Assembly: GCA_012934845.2 (NCBI GenBank)
Contig: WNNJ02001876.1
Location: 124,001-188,000 of the forward strand
Source: Pomphorhynchus laevis
Taxonomy: Eukaryota > Acanthocephala > Palaeacanthocephala > Echinorhynchida > Pomphorhynchidae
DNA length: 64,000 bases
Direction: 5' to 3'
Made by a program: the position numbers and the translations under genes. Position 1 is the stretch's first letter. Each line of letters opens with the position of its first letter. A model generated the notes under the pieces. The model saw nothing but the letters and a program-made list of their open reading frames with translations. It was not told the DNA's origin and did no database searches. This document shows positions 1-9,494 of this stretch, in pieces.

Positions 1-676
1 CTCTAGGCGAACTGGTAGGGACCAAATGTAAGTGTGGTGAAATCCTCAATGTGAGTCACGCTTTGGCATGTAAGCGTGGCGGACTAACTATAGTTCGCCG
101 TGACGCTATCCGTGACATAATCGCAAAAGTTCTTTTAGAAATTTGTTATGGTGTTGAAATAGAACCAGTGCTATATATGGTCCCAAATGATATAGACTTT
201 TAGGTTCCCACGACATCGCGTGATAATAATGTACGTTTAGATGTGGTATGCAGTGGCTTGGAAGGCAGTCGATTTTAGCGAACGTTTTTCGACGTGAATG
301 TTTTCTCAATCCATGCACAATCGAATGTCAGCAGAAGCCTCGATGCGTCCTTCGAATTCAATGAAAATCGTAAACGTGCAAAATACAATGAAAGAGTGGA
401 GAAAATCGTGCAAAATTCGCCCCTCTGATATTTTCAACTTCAGGTGGCATCGGAAAGGAGGCAATTAAAGTTCTAAAGACAGTTGCAGCGAAATATGTAG
501 GCAACGCTAGCCTACGCAATGTCACCTATGGAGACGCCCTCGTCCTACATAAAAGGAAAATAAGCTTCGAGCTTGTCCGGGCCGTCTCTGCCTGTTTACG
601 AGCCCCGAGATCTACGCGTCGAAATCCGGTACAGAACGAGATATATCGCCGGAACAAACAGCATACTGACATTTTA
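1..676 (+). pseudogene. 3' part of a GC-richer non-LTR retroelement
   Basis: Translation of this stretch gives the C-terminal region that follows the RT in one non-LTR family. It has a CxCG...HALACKRGG zinc-knuckle-like motif near the start, then RRDAIRDIIAK, EIEPVL, a block ending FFDVNVF, and near 427-640 the block PLIFSTSGGIGKEA followed by SFELVRAVSACLRAP. This is the same kind of domain order expected downstream of the RT at 62400-63490, so the two ends of the window probably hold the same family. The reading frame is interrupted and the 5' part lies outside the window. GC content is visibly higher than in the surrounding DNA. I cannot assign a named clade. Confidence 0.6.
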
Positions 677-774
677 ATAATATTGGGACTCATTTGCGGG
701 TTACCCCGAATTAAAAAATTATTATTAATTGACAACAAATTGAGCCGAGGCTTAATTTGTTGCTTCACACGAAT

Positions 775-850
775 TTGTGAAGCAACAAATTGTTACAAGT
801 TGCAACAATTTGTTACAACTTGCAACAATTTGTTACAAGTTGCTTCACAA
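775..850. repeat. Short palindromic tandem repeat block
   Basis: Units of about 20 bp alternate (CAACAATTTGTTACAAGTTG and a one-base variant). Each is partly self-complementary, and the block is bounded by inverted TTGTGAAGCAAC / GTTGCTTCACAA ends. It lies between the 3' end of one non-LTR remnant and the 3' side of another, so it may be a retroelement tail or a local microsatellite-like expansion. Confidence 0.6.
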
Positions 851-855
851 GAAAT

Positions 856-1283
856 AAAAAGGATAAGCGTCGATTTGTCCCTCCCTCATTAGATGAACTA
901 CTGAAAATCCCACCTTTGTCTTGAGAAGAAGGGTCATTATCCAGTAGGGCGCAAAAACTTGAAGCAGTAGACGACAAAACGGTCGCACTCTGAAGCGAAT
1001 TCCAAGATCGTACGACTCGTTTGGCAAAGCAGGAAACTGCATGCATGTACCTTTGTGTTTTCAGCATCAGGGGGTGTCCGCGAAGAGAAGGTTGACCTCT
1101 CAGTTGCAGTAGATGTGACAGTGGATGATCTTTAGTATGCAGAATTTTCCAAACAAGAGAGAGATCACGCTTATCAAGGATATATCGCAGACAAGGCATA
1201 TTTAATATCTGGAGGCGTTTCGCGTAGCCAAAAATATGCAGCCCTGAGACTGATTTAGTTGTTGATCTGAACACTTTCTCCAA
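856..1283 (-). pseudogene. Non-LTR retrotransposon C-terminal fragment
   Basis: On the minus strand this reads as the segment after the RT palm in Jockey/CR1-type elements: YAKRLQILNMPCLRYI..RDLSLVWKILH, then RGHPLMLKTQR, then FAKRVVRSWNSLQSATV, ending in a short FCALLDND tail. The order and spacing match the conserved C-terminal tail of such RT proteins. It lies just 3' of the RT fragment at 1413-2096 on the same strand and is probably the same copy. Confidence 0.65.
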
Positions 1284-1412
1284 TGCACGACGCTCATAAG
1301 TAGTTTCAGGATAACAAGCTGGCGATGCGTATAAGATATGGCTTAAGAAAAACGCATTTGCTAAGATATGGTAACATAACGGATCTATGTCTATCAGAAC
1401 TCGACGAGTATG

Positions 1413-2096
1413 TCATATTAAGCGTTTTGTGATGCAACACACGTAATCTGAATGCTTTCGAGTGGATAAGTCAGCACAAACCCAAACTCCCAAATATTTA
1501 TATGAGTGGGTTCTTTCGATACTAATTGAACCAAACTGGTACTCACCTCCAAGATGATCACATGATCTTCGTGATATACGCATACATGTACATTTAGCGG
1601 AATTGATCCTCAAGTGATTTCGTTTAGACCAATTGGATATAACGTCGACGTCGTTTTGTAAATGCTGTTTATCAAGATCGGAAATAATAGGTCGCCAAAC
1701 TTTAAGATCATCTGCATATAATAAACTGACTGAACTGATATTTGGTATCAAATCGTTGATATAAAGACTGAATAATATGGGACACAATACACTTCCTTGT
1801 TGAACACCTAACAACACTGGAAATGGACTCGACAGCGACTCACTTACTCGTACGACACTTTGTCGGTTGGAAAAGAATACACGAATCCAGTTTATGATCC
1901 TCTTATCAAGTTGAATGTGCTTTAACTTCTCAATAAGACGCGTGTGATTAAATGAGTCGAACGCTTTTGAGAAATCAAAGAAAATGACATCAACTGGTAT
2001 ACCTTGATCATAATAGTGATACCAATTTTCACGTGCATGTACAAGATTAGTAGTCGTGGAATAACCTTTTCGGAAGCCATGCTGTGCTGGGTTCAA
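1413..2096 (-). pseudogene. Non-LTR RT domain fragment (Jockey/CR1-like)
   Basis: A 227-codon open segment encodes the core of a non-LTR reverse transcriptase. Visible blocks in order are QHGFRKGYSTTTNLV (RT2), FFDFSKAFDSFNH (RT3, palm A), GVQQGSVLCPILFSLYINDL (RT4), LLYADDLKVW (RT5, catalytic YADD) and HLRINSAKC / YKYLGVWV (RT6-7). The catalytic aspartates are present. No upstream endonuclease joins it in frame, so the copy is 5' truncated. It is distinct in sequence from the neighbouring RT at 2134-2775. The element type is secure; the clade is uncertain between Jockey and CR1. Confidence 0.75.
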
Positions 2097-2133
2097 AATT
2101 TGAAATCTATCTAGAAATTATATTATTCGTCGC

Positions 2134-2775
2134 TTAATCAATCTCTCTAGCACACATATCATCGGCGTACATCGAAAATGAGCAATTGACATGACATATG
2201 TCATTGACATATATGTTGGACAGAGTAGGACTTATGACTGAACCTTGAGGTACGCCACTCGACATTGTTCGCCAACGTGATAAAGTGTTTTTAACTTTCA
2301 CCGCAAATAACCTATCTTGGAGGAAACAATTTAACCATCGAAGGATACTACCTCGAATGTTCACATCAAATAATTTAATAATTAAAATTGTATGATTAAC
2401 CCTATCGAAGGCCTTTGATAAATCGAAAAACAGAATATCAACTCCGTGTCCAACCTTCAAGGAATCACACCAGCTAGTCCGTTCACTAACTGTCAGAGAG
2501 CGCAAAATTAGCTTTTCCAGAACCTTGCATTCCTCACAAGTCAGGCTCACTGGTGTATAATTCCCAGCAGCAGATCTTGAACCTTTCTTGAAAATGGGCT
2601 TAATGGTGGCTTTTTTCCACTCAAAAGGTAAAATTCCTGAATCTATGGAGCAACGGTAAATAAGCCAAAGTGGAAAGCATAGTGCCGATGCAGCCTCTCG
2701 CAATACGATCGATGGTATATTATCAGGACCACTAATGGACGAATGTTTTGATTTTCTAAGCTCATAAGAATACAC
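2134..2775 (-). pseudogene. Second non-LTR RT fragment
   Basis: A 213-codon open segment carries RT blocks 0-5: SSISGPDNIPSIVLREA, PFEWKKATIKPIFKKGSR, YTPVSLTCEECKVLEK, DILFFDLSKAFDRVNH, GVPQGSVISPTLSNIYVNDI and SMYADD. The QHGF block expected between the NYxPVSLT motif and the palm is missing. It lies directly next to a different RT copy on the same strand. The linker segment at 3074-3349 and endonuclease remnants at 6975-7307 appear to belong to the same original copy, separated by a later Naiad insertion. Confidence 0.7.
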
Positions 2776-2946
2776 CAGAACAGAGAATTCGACACTGGAT
2801 AATATAGGGTGATCTATAATATCAGATGAAAGTAACTGATCGCTATCATTTGAAGAACTCGATACGCTAGGAAGTTCATAGTGATCTGTAAATGCTTCTG
2901 CAATTTCGCTGAATTATTGATAGAATTCTATCAATTATTGATAGAT

Positions 2947-3115
2947 AATATATTTAGTTTTATTCGTGGTCAGAGATATTCTCAATGAGATTCGTTTAGC
3001 TTAATAAACCCAGAGGAAAATTCTATCAATAATTGATAGAATTTTCCTCTGGGTTTATTAAGCTAAACGAATCTCATTGAGAATATCTCTGACCACGAAT
3101 AAAACTAAATATATT
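2947..3115. repeat. Near-perfect 169-bp palindrome
   Basis: The two arms of about 84 bp are reverse complements around a central A at 3031, within TTCTATCAATAATTGATAGA. The arm sequence (GGTTTATTAAGCTAAACG core) recurs a third time in direct orientation at 3366-3440. The palindrome lies inside the non-LTR remnant, between its RT and linker pieces, so it reflects local inverted and direct duplication of element sequence. Confidence 0.85.
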
Positions 3116-3349
3116 TCGATAATTCTGATTAAAGGACTTACACATGCTAGCAATATAGGTATGACGTTTACTTCGTTTAATCAAAGTGACTCTATTTCTA
3201 ATAACCTTGTATGAGGAGAAAGATCTAATACCCCGTTTGAAATCCAGGAAGGCGCGATCTTGTTTTACTAAAAGATATCGAAGGGACGCATCTACCCATA
3301 CAGTGTGCTTCAGTCTTTTTCGAATAGAGCATACAGGTGTATGTGCCAA
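3074..3349 (-). pseudogene. Non-LTR endonuclease-RT linker fragment
   Basis: The 91-codon minus-strand segment reads VWVDASLRYLLVKQDRAFLDFKRG...YKVIRNRVTLIKRSKRHTY...NYRNIFSFIRG. Conserved basic and aromatic spacing of this kind is found between the endonuclease and RT in Jockey/CR1-type ORF2 proteins. It lies upstream, in element sense, of the RT at 2134-2775, as expected for one copy. The left edge overlaps the palindrome. Confidence 0.5.
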
Positions 3350-3365
3350 TAATATTGAAAGTAAA

Positions 3366-3440
3366 GTTTTTCCTCTGGGTTTATTAAGCTAAACGAATCT
3401 CATTGAGAATATCTCTGACCACGAATAAAACTAAATATAT
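3366..3440 (+). repeat. Third copy of the palindrome arm
   Basis: This 75-bp stretch matches 3040-3115 in direct orientation almost base for base. It ends exactly where the Naiad 3' terminus begins (AAATCAGCTAACTGAGTCTA at 3441 onward). It may mark sequence duplicated at the insertion point. Confidence 0.75.
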
Positions 3441-3861
3441 TAAATCAGCTAACTGAGTCTACGTATTGTTATATAATTATAAAATAAACAAAACATAATA
3501 ATGCTAAATCAAAATTTAATAATTAATAATAAAATTAATAATTGTTTTTAGATTTTCTATAATTTTAATCAAGTTAAAAATTGAAATAAAAAATAAAAAA
3601 TATTGAGATATTTTAATATATAAAATATATTAAATATATATTTTAATATAATATAATATAATATATATTTTAATATAATATAATATAATATATATTTTAA
3701 TATATAAAATATATATTATATTAAATAATATATAATTGTTTTTAGATTTTCTATAATTTAAATCAAGTTAAAAAAATAAAAAATAAAAAATGAAATTTAA
3801 AACAAACGTCATTATTATGAATTGAGTAATAAATAACAGACGTTGTATCAGAATAAGAATT

Positions 3862-3975
3862 AGAGGTCATCAGGAGGAACTGCTATGCTATCAGGTTTCG
3901 GCCCCTAACTCCTCTACCCAACATAGCAGCGGGACCAAATACATGCTAATGATGTATTTCCTCTGAAATAACCAT
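3862..3975 (-). other. Naiad structured 3' module (reference copy)
   Basis: This recurrent module lies between the RT stop and the 3' terminus. In element sense it has a hairpin (AUACAU, loop CAUUAGC, AUGUAU) and then four segments in the order A (GGYCCC), B (GCUGCUAUG), A' (GGGGCC), B' (CAUAGCAG). A can pair with A' and B with B', which gives an H-type pseudoknot. A CGAAAC follows A', and CUGAUGA follows B'. Other copies lie near 18400, 21100, 22400, 23610, 23900, 24450, 26860, 35280, 41845, 45695, 50505, 56705, 57015, 58030 and 61660. Confidence 0.55.
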
Positions 3976-4001
3976 CTAGTATCTTATTCTAATACAGTAT
4001 A

Positions 4002-5300
4002 TTATTTATCCATCCATAAAAATTTGCCACTTAAGAGTTTAAATTTATTCTTTATATTATTGTGTAGATTTATATATTTTACTATATTCTGCTTGATGTT
4101 ATTTTTATAGTAACCTAGTTTAAAATATGTATCTATTAAATTATTAAAATGATTTTTAAGAAAGCCAATATCATTGCATATTGTTGCAATTTTTAAAACT
4201 TCATTATTTAATGTATTATATTTTATATTATATGGTATGCATGAATGCTCATGCAAAAATATGATTCTTGTAAATTTAAATATGTCATCTTTACGATATA
4301 AATTGATAGTAGTTTTAGTTAATGTTAATTTAATGTTCATATCTAGATATACACCTTCTTTATCATTAATATTGGTTTTGTTAAGAATAAGGCTTTCTGG
4401 ATAAATGTGCTCACTAATTGAATAAAAATTATTAGAATTAAATACACATATATCATCAATGTATCGAAACATATATTTCATATATTTATATTGTTTAGAT
4501 TTAGTTTTACACAGTTATGAACAAATTCATATTCTATAAAGCTTAAAAACAAGTCAGCTATAATTGGGCTACTATTACCACCCATTGGAACACCTTTTAC
4601 TTGTCTAAATATAGATGTCCCTACTTTTAAATAATTTTGATTTATCAAAATATTTAAGGATTCTATTAATTCAATTTTATCCATATATTTATATTTATTT
4701 GATGGCTTAATTTTTGTTAGATAGGCGTTATAATTATTATAACATATATATGTATATCTTTTTCCGAATATAAGGTTAATTAATTTTACTAACGCTTCTT
4801 TAATATCTACTAAATCTAGATTTGTATAAAGCGTACTAAAATCGTATTTATTTATATTTTGAAAATTTATTCCTTTTGTCTGTTCTAAAAATTCTTTTGT
4901 AGAATTAATACTGAAATAGTGTTTTATACCAGTATTAATTTCGATTACCTTGCAATATTTTTTAAAATGTGCTTTAATTACTTTAAGTATTTAATTCATA
5001 TAGACAGAAAGTGGTTTTAATGTACATTTAAACGCACTACATATGAACCTTGGTTTTATTGGATTTTTATGTAATTTTGGATTCCAATATAATATAGGTA
5101 TAGTTTTATTATCTAATTCAACCTTTATACCCTTTTTATCCATTATAGAACAGTGACTTGTAATAATTGTTTCTAAACTCAACTCACTACGTTCATATGT
5201 TGGATTTACATTTAAATCATTAGAATTAACCTCTTTCATTAGTATATCATAATAAAGCTTTTTGCATATGAAGACAGTTATTACTAGCTTTATCAATAGT
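4002..5300 (-). pseudogene. Naiad reverse transcriptase region, broken
   Basis: Minus-strand segments encode telomerase-like RT motifs. LYWNPKLHKNPIKPRFICSA (near 5080) is the Penelope-type K/R-rich finger motif. VKGVPMGGNSSPIIADL (near 4570) corresponds to RT4, and YIDDICVF (near 4455) is the catalytic palm C motif. The C-terminal tail ends LLSGKFLWMDK next to the stop near 4005. The region is open only in separated pieces, so this copy cannot make a full RT. Family-level identity is clear because canonical Penelope RT shows the same PMGxxxSPxxA and YIDD signatures. Confidence 0.75.
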
Positions 5301-5535
5301 TGTTATTATATAGTTATCCTTTAATTTAGTAAGTTCTTTATACATATCTTTATTAATTTTATCCTTCCTTTTATAATTGTTTGTTATTTTCATTTTCTCT
5401 CTAATTTTATCAAATATATAATCTTTTCAAATTTTTATCTTACATATATTTCAGCTTACACTATTAATCAGCTTACTAAAGTAATCATTTAAGTTATTAT
5501 ATAACGAACTGTAAATTTTATTTTTGTCGTTGTTG

Positions 5536-6732
5536 TTATTTTATGTTTTTCGTTGATATTTTTAATCTATATTTATACCCTTTTGATAGCAGCTTTCTTA
5601 ATTCACAATTTTCAATTAATTCTAGATTATGGGTACATATATGTTCATTTATTTTATCAAAGCTGAGACTTTTACAATTGCATTTTGTTTCCATCATGTT
5701 TCTAATATTATCGTTACATATTGATTTTAATTCTTTATTATAATTACAAATTTTTCGTCCTAATGGTGGTAGGAGTTTATACCATATTTTAGGAATATAT
5801 TTACTCAAATCTGACCCTATTATTTCTTTACTTTTAGAATTTTTTAAAAGTCCGGCTAAATATTTGTTATCTATACATCTATTAATGAAGTTTATGGTTA
5901 ATGTATATTTTCTGTTGTTATTATTTACATTTATTGTACGATTATAGTATTTTGTATTACAATAACTGTCTATTATACAACTTAGCCTATCATAGTCGTT
6001 AATTAATTTTTGATTTATTGAGCATATGATATCTATAGAAAAACTTCTTATATTTAAATAAAGATCTTTTAGCTTATTATCACTTAAAAGTTGTTTTAAT
6101 ATTTCTAATTGTTCATTTATATACATATCTTTTTTAATATTTTTAACTCTATTTTTCCTATTCCTTTTATCACCATGACTTCTTGGTTTGCATTTAACCG
6201 GATTATTATAATATAGTTGTTTATTATGTATTATACTACTTCTGCCAATTCCTTGTACCACGTCATTCAATCCTAATGGGTACATGGAATTAAGCGTTTT
6301 AATCCAAAAATCTTCTTTTTCTAATAGTTTTTGATTTAATATTGAAATGTTTTCTTCGATAATATGTTCTAAAATAAATAATTTACAGTTTTTAATATCA
6401 TGTCCTATTAATCTCATATGTTTATGAAACATAGTTTGACTATTATGCTGTATATTATATATGTGTTGCCTATACCAAGTTTTTAACATTTGATATGTTT
6501 TTCCTATATATTGCAATCCACATGTACATTGTATAAGATACACTACACCTGCGGTATTGCAGTTACAATTATTATTAATATTTAATGAAAAACATTTGTT
6601 TGTCGTATTACTTACGATACAATTATTATTATTTATAACATCACAAACTATACAATTTTTTCTGTTACATTTAAAAGATCTAAAATTGAAATCATTAGTA
6701 CTTACGTATTTTTCCAATATTGTTGAGTACAT
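5536..6732 (-). CDS. Naiad N-terminal GIY-YIG endonuclease ORF
   Basis: A 398-codon open frame begins MYSTILEKY. Residues about 20-32 hold a cysteine pair motif (CNRKNCIVC). Residues about 63-80 are the GIY-YIG core (VYLIQCTCGLQYIGKT), followed by RQHIYNI with the expected Arg and His, and about residue 130 the acidic HIIEENISILNQKLLEKEDFWI. A basic middle region follows. Near residue 350 the CNC motif (METKCNCKSL) and then LRKLLSKGYKYR match the CxC linker described for Naiad elements. In canonical Penelope proteins the GIY-YIG domain is C-terminal, so the order here is permuted. The frame stops before the RT, which continues downstream in pieces. Confidence 0.7.
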   Translation of the reverse strand: MYSTILEKYVSTNDFNFRSFKCNRKNCIVCDVINNNNCIVSNTTNKCFSLNINNNCNCNTAGVVYLIQCTCGLQYIGKTYQMLKTWYRQHIYNIQHNSQTMFHKHMRLIGHDIKNCKLFILEHIIEENISILNQKLLEKEDFWIKTLNSMYPLGLNDVVQGIGRSSIIHNKQLYYNNPVKCKPRSHGDKRNRKNRVKNIKKDMYINEQLEILKQLLSDNKLKDLYLNIRSFSIDIICSINQKLINDYDRLSCIIDSYCNTKYYNRTINVNNNNRKYTLTINFINRCIDNKYLAGLLKNSKSKEIIGSDLSKYIPKIWYKLLPPLGRKICNYNKELKSICNDNIRNMMETKCNCKSLSFDKINEHICTHNLELIENCELRKLLSKGYKYRLKISTKNIK

Positions 6733-6745
6733 GTAACTTTTAAGT

Positions 6746-6965
6746 CATAATTTTTAACGTTGCTTTTTCGGTAACGCCACCTAGTTTAGTTGACTCAGAC
6801 TAAACTTACAACGGGCCATCCAGCAGCATCTGACAGGGGGCTGCCCTGCTTAAGGCGGTTGCAGGCTGGAACAAGATCTATTAAGATCCACCACCTTCAC
6901 TCCACGCGCTACGCGACCTAGCTATTGGCCATTACCTGGTCTCTTAAACGTGATCACGTGAAGCA
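6746..6965 (-). other. GC-richer leader of the Naiad copy
   Basis: This stretch upstream of the endonuclease start is much richer in G and C than its surroundings and contains several short self-complementary runs, for example TTTAGT/ACTAAA around a CTGAGTCA loop. It could be the 5' UTR of the element or unrelated host or satellite sequence; no other copy in the window covers it. Confidence 0.3.
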
Positions 6966-6974
6966 GTTTACATT

Positions 6975-7307
6975 TTAAAGTGTAAACACCTTGGGATGCA
7001 AACTTCTCCCTTTTTTAAGAATTAATAATTCATGCTTGTTTGAAAATAAGAAAAAATAATAGTAAAGTCGTAACCAATAATACATAGTTTCAGTATTTCT
7101 GACAGAGATCATATTACCGGGAAAACAAAGTCCACAGAAATTCGGAAATTTTCCCTTGAAATTCGGAAATTTATTACAATTAGGGGATACCTTGAGATCA
7201 AGGTTAATAAGAAAATCGATGGTAGCATGATCACTTGAACCGATTGGAGAACCGTACTTAATATTCCCAATAGCATTCTCCTCTACAGTAAGACAAATGC
7301 GAAGCAA
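6975..7307 (-). pseudogene. Non-LTR endonuclease C-terminal remnant
   Basis: On the minus strand the segment ENAIGNIKYGSPIGSSDHAT carries the end motif of an apurinic-type endonuclease (GSSDH, then hydrophobic residues). A piece of the same sequence (7077-7131) recurs at 57199-57252. With the linker at 3074-3349 and RT at 2134-2775 it is best read as the upstream part of one non-LTR copy now split by the Naiad insertion. Confidence 0.5.
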
Positions 7308-7336
7308 AGAAGACTTATCCTTTCCGTTATCCGTTC

Positions 7337-8275
7337 TTGTATGTCATTATCCGTTCTTGTATGTCTCTTCTTTCATCGCTTCTTTTCCCTAAAATCGATT
7401 ACTGCCTTAGCCTTTTCGCCAATTCTCCAAAATCCATCATCCTACCACTACAAAGCATAATCAACTTCGCCGTTCGAGTGCTCTTTCGTCTCCGTCGCTT
7501 CGACCACATATCAACATATCTTGCCCAACTCTTCTGGCCCACCATCCACATCCGCATCAAACTCCGCCTTATTTTCGTAACTTTTCGTCTCATCGCTGTC
7601 GGCTCCCCATCGTTCATCAATCTTTTTTTCTTAAACGATACTCGCCCCACCTCGCTATCGCTTCGCTCCTGTCATACCCTCTTACTCCACGTTCCTAATT
7701 ACTCCAACATAGATGAGAATGCTGATGACATTATCATCTATGCTCAAGCTCCTTTTTATCGTATTCACGATCTTAGTGTTTCTGCTTCCGACTGTCTTGT
7801 CTCAATTTCCAATCATCTTTCTTCCCTTCGCCTTTCTCTGAATCCTGATAAATCCAAAATTATGTGGATCTTACCTCAACGCCTCGGCTTCGAACCTCCC
7901 TCCGTATCGTTGCTTCTTATCGTTGCTTTCCGCCTTGTAACTTTTCATACCCTTCATTTCTCAATTTCCTTTTCTTGATAATTCTCGTCCTGTTTACTGT
8001 TCCTTGCGTTCCTGTAATTCCCTTCTTTTACATGTCCCAAACAACTCTACCTCCTTTGGAGTCCGCTCCTTCCTGGTGGCTGCTCCTCTATCGTGGAATC
8101 ATCTGCCCATTCATATAGGCCAATCAACTTCCCTGCAGTGTTTCAAACGACAAATCCGATCCCATTTTAACAATTTATCTGCTTGACTTTTTTATTTTTG
8201 TTTGTGGACGTGTAAGCGTACAGCTTGTACGCATTTGCCACATTAAATAAATTTGTATTATTATTTTCATTTTAA
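7337..8275 (+). pseudogene. Mosaic CR1/L2-like retrotransposon remnant
   Basis: The first part (to about 7700) is the post-RT tail of a CR1/L2-like ORF2: PKIDYCLSLFANSPKSIILPLQ, then RRFDHISTYLAQL, then LRSCHTLLLHVPNY. The next part returns to an earlier region (ADDIIIYAQAP, LRLSLNPDKSKIMWI), the palm C and following motif of the RT. From about 7915 a second tail follows (VAFRLVTFHT, VAAPLSWNHLPIHI) and a 3' UTR ending in AATAAATTTGTATTATTAT. The tail-RT-tail order is not that of an intact element, so this is a recombined or template-switched mosaic. Confidence 0.65.
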
Positions 8276-8955
8276 TTCTACAATTATTCCTATCGTTGAT
8301 AATCTCGTTTTCCTAGGCTTCCATTTTGACAACCGACTTTCACTTAAAACTTTCGTTAGAGATAAAGTACGCTCATCTAACTTGATACTCCGCAACCTCC
8401 GTCAAGTTCGTAGATTGATCGATTTCCCTTCTTGTATGACTATAATATCTTCTCTCCTTTTTTCTAGACTTGATTATTGTCTTAGTCTATTTTCCAACTC
8501 ACCTAAATCCACTCTTTTTCCCCTACAACGCATCGTCAACGCAGCTGTCCGAATTCTCCTCCATCTTCGTCGTTTTGATCATACATCCCACCATCTTGCT
8601 TCTCTCGATTTGCCTACAATTTATTGTCGTGTTCAAATTCGTCTTCTTATCGTTGCTTTCCGCCTTTTTACTCTTCATACCCCTTCATTTCTCAATCTTC
8701 CTTTTCTTGATAATTCTCGTCCTGTTTACTGTTCCTTGCGTTCCTGTAATTCCCTTCTTTTACATGTCCCAAACTACTCTACCTCCTTTGGACTCCGCTC
8801 CTTCATTGTGGCTGCTCCTCTATCGTGGAATCATCTGCCCATTCATATACGCCAATCAACTTCCTTGCCGTGCTTCAAACGACAAATCCGATCCCATTTA
8901 AACAATTTATCTGCTTGACTTTTTTATTTTTGTTTGTGGACTTGTAAGCGTACAG
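8253..8955 (+). pseudogene. CR1/L2-like ORF2 C-terminal part
   Basis: A 221-codon open segment runs from the end of the RT palm (VDNLVFLGFHFDNRLSLKTF) through the CR1-type tail (SRLDYCLSLFSNSPKSTLFP, RRFDHTSHHLASL, LRSCNSLLLHVPNYSTSFG, VAAPLSWNHLPIHIRQSTS) to a natural-looking stop after LNNLSA. A short T-rich 3' UTR follows, resembling that at 8187-8275. It is 5' truncated, the usual state of LINE copies. Confidence 0.75.
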
Positions 8956-8956
8956 C

Positions 8957-9055
8957 TAGTTTATTTTTGGCATATTAAAGTCTCCTACGATAACCAAATT
9001 TTTCTCTTTAGACATTTTTACATCTGTAATCGTTCTTCTGGAATCGTTCTTCTAG
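8957..9055 (-). pseudogene. Non-LTR endonuclease fragment (GDFN motif)
   Basis: The minus strand reads KNLVIVGDFNMPKIN, the hallmark central motif of AP-type endonucleases in LINEs. Only about 30 residues can be followed. It may belong to the same copy as the endonuclease end at 6975-7307. Confidence 0.45.
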
Positions 9056-9332
9056 GATTGTTTGTGTATATTAATATTGTATGTTCATTAGATATCAAGC
9101 TTTTTTAAGGTATTTTATTAATTATATAAATTATGAGTAAATGCAGTTATATAATTAAAATTATATAATTATATAATTTTAATTATGTTTAGTTAATTTA
9201 CATTGTATTTATATTTAATAAGAAAAAATTCTACATTCTTAAAATAGTTTAAATCTGAAAAAAATTTAAATTGCAACATTCTAATCTGACAATATTTTCA
9301 AAAAATAATTTTAGATTGCAAAGTTATACTCA
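9056..9332. other. Region upstream of WDR7-like exon 1
   Basis: AT-rich sequence between the retroelement cluster and the first recognisable coding exon. I see no convincing promoter motif and no other coding segment. The transcription start and any 5' UTR exon may lie here or further left. Confidence 0.3.
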
Positions 9333-9494
9333 ATGTTCAATCCATTTACAAATTGTAATCTATGCATGTGGACATTTCCTAACTCAAAGACCAAAACACT
9401 GACAATAACCTGTATTGCAAATGTCAATGGCAATGTTGTTACTGGCTCTCAACAGGGTCACGTTATAGTTTGGAATATCATAAATCGATCAATA
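9333..9494 (+). CDS. WDR7: WDR7-like exon 1 (start, first WD40 blade)
   Basis: The exon starts at ATG 9333 (MFNPFTNCNLCMWTFPN). It reads CIANVNGNVVTGSQQGHVIVWNI, matching the first GxxDGxIxLWDL-type blade of WDR7. It ends in phase 0 at a strong donor, GTAAGT (9495). Upstream in-frame codons back to an AG at 9314 leave open a slightly earlier exon start. Confidence 0.65.

Larger units (their letters stand above)
3441..6745 (-). mobile_element. Long Naiad-type Penelope-like element, broken
   Basis: Read on the minus strand the order is: GC-richer leader (about 6960-6745), GIY-YIG endonuclease ORF (6732-5536), RT segments (about 5300-4002), then a 3' UTR of about 560 bp ending at the terminal sequence reading TAGACTCAGTTAGCTGATTT. 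The endonuclease precedes the RT, the reverse of canonical Penelope order. That permutation plus a CxC motif in the linker are the published hallmarks of Naiad elements. The RT part is split into several open segments, so the copy is inactive. It is the reference copy for the roughly 30 fragments elsewhere in the window. It interrupts a non-LTR copy (linker at 3349, endonuclease at 7307). Confidence 0.75.
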
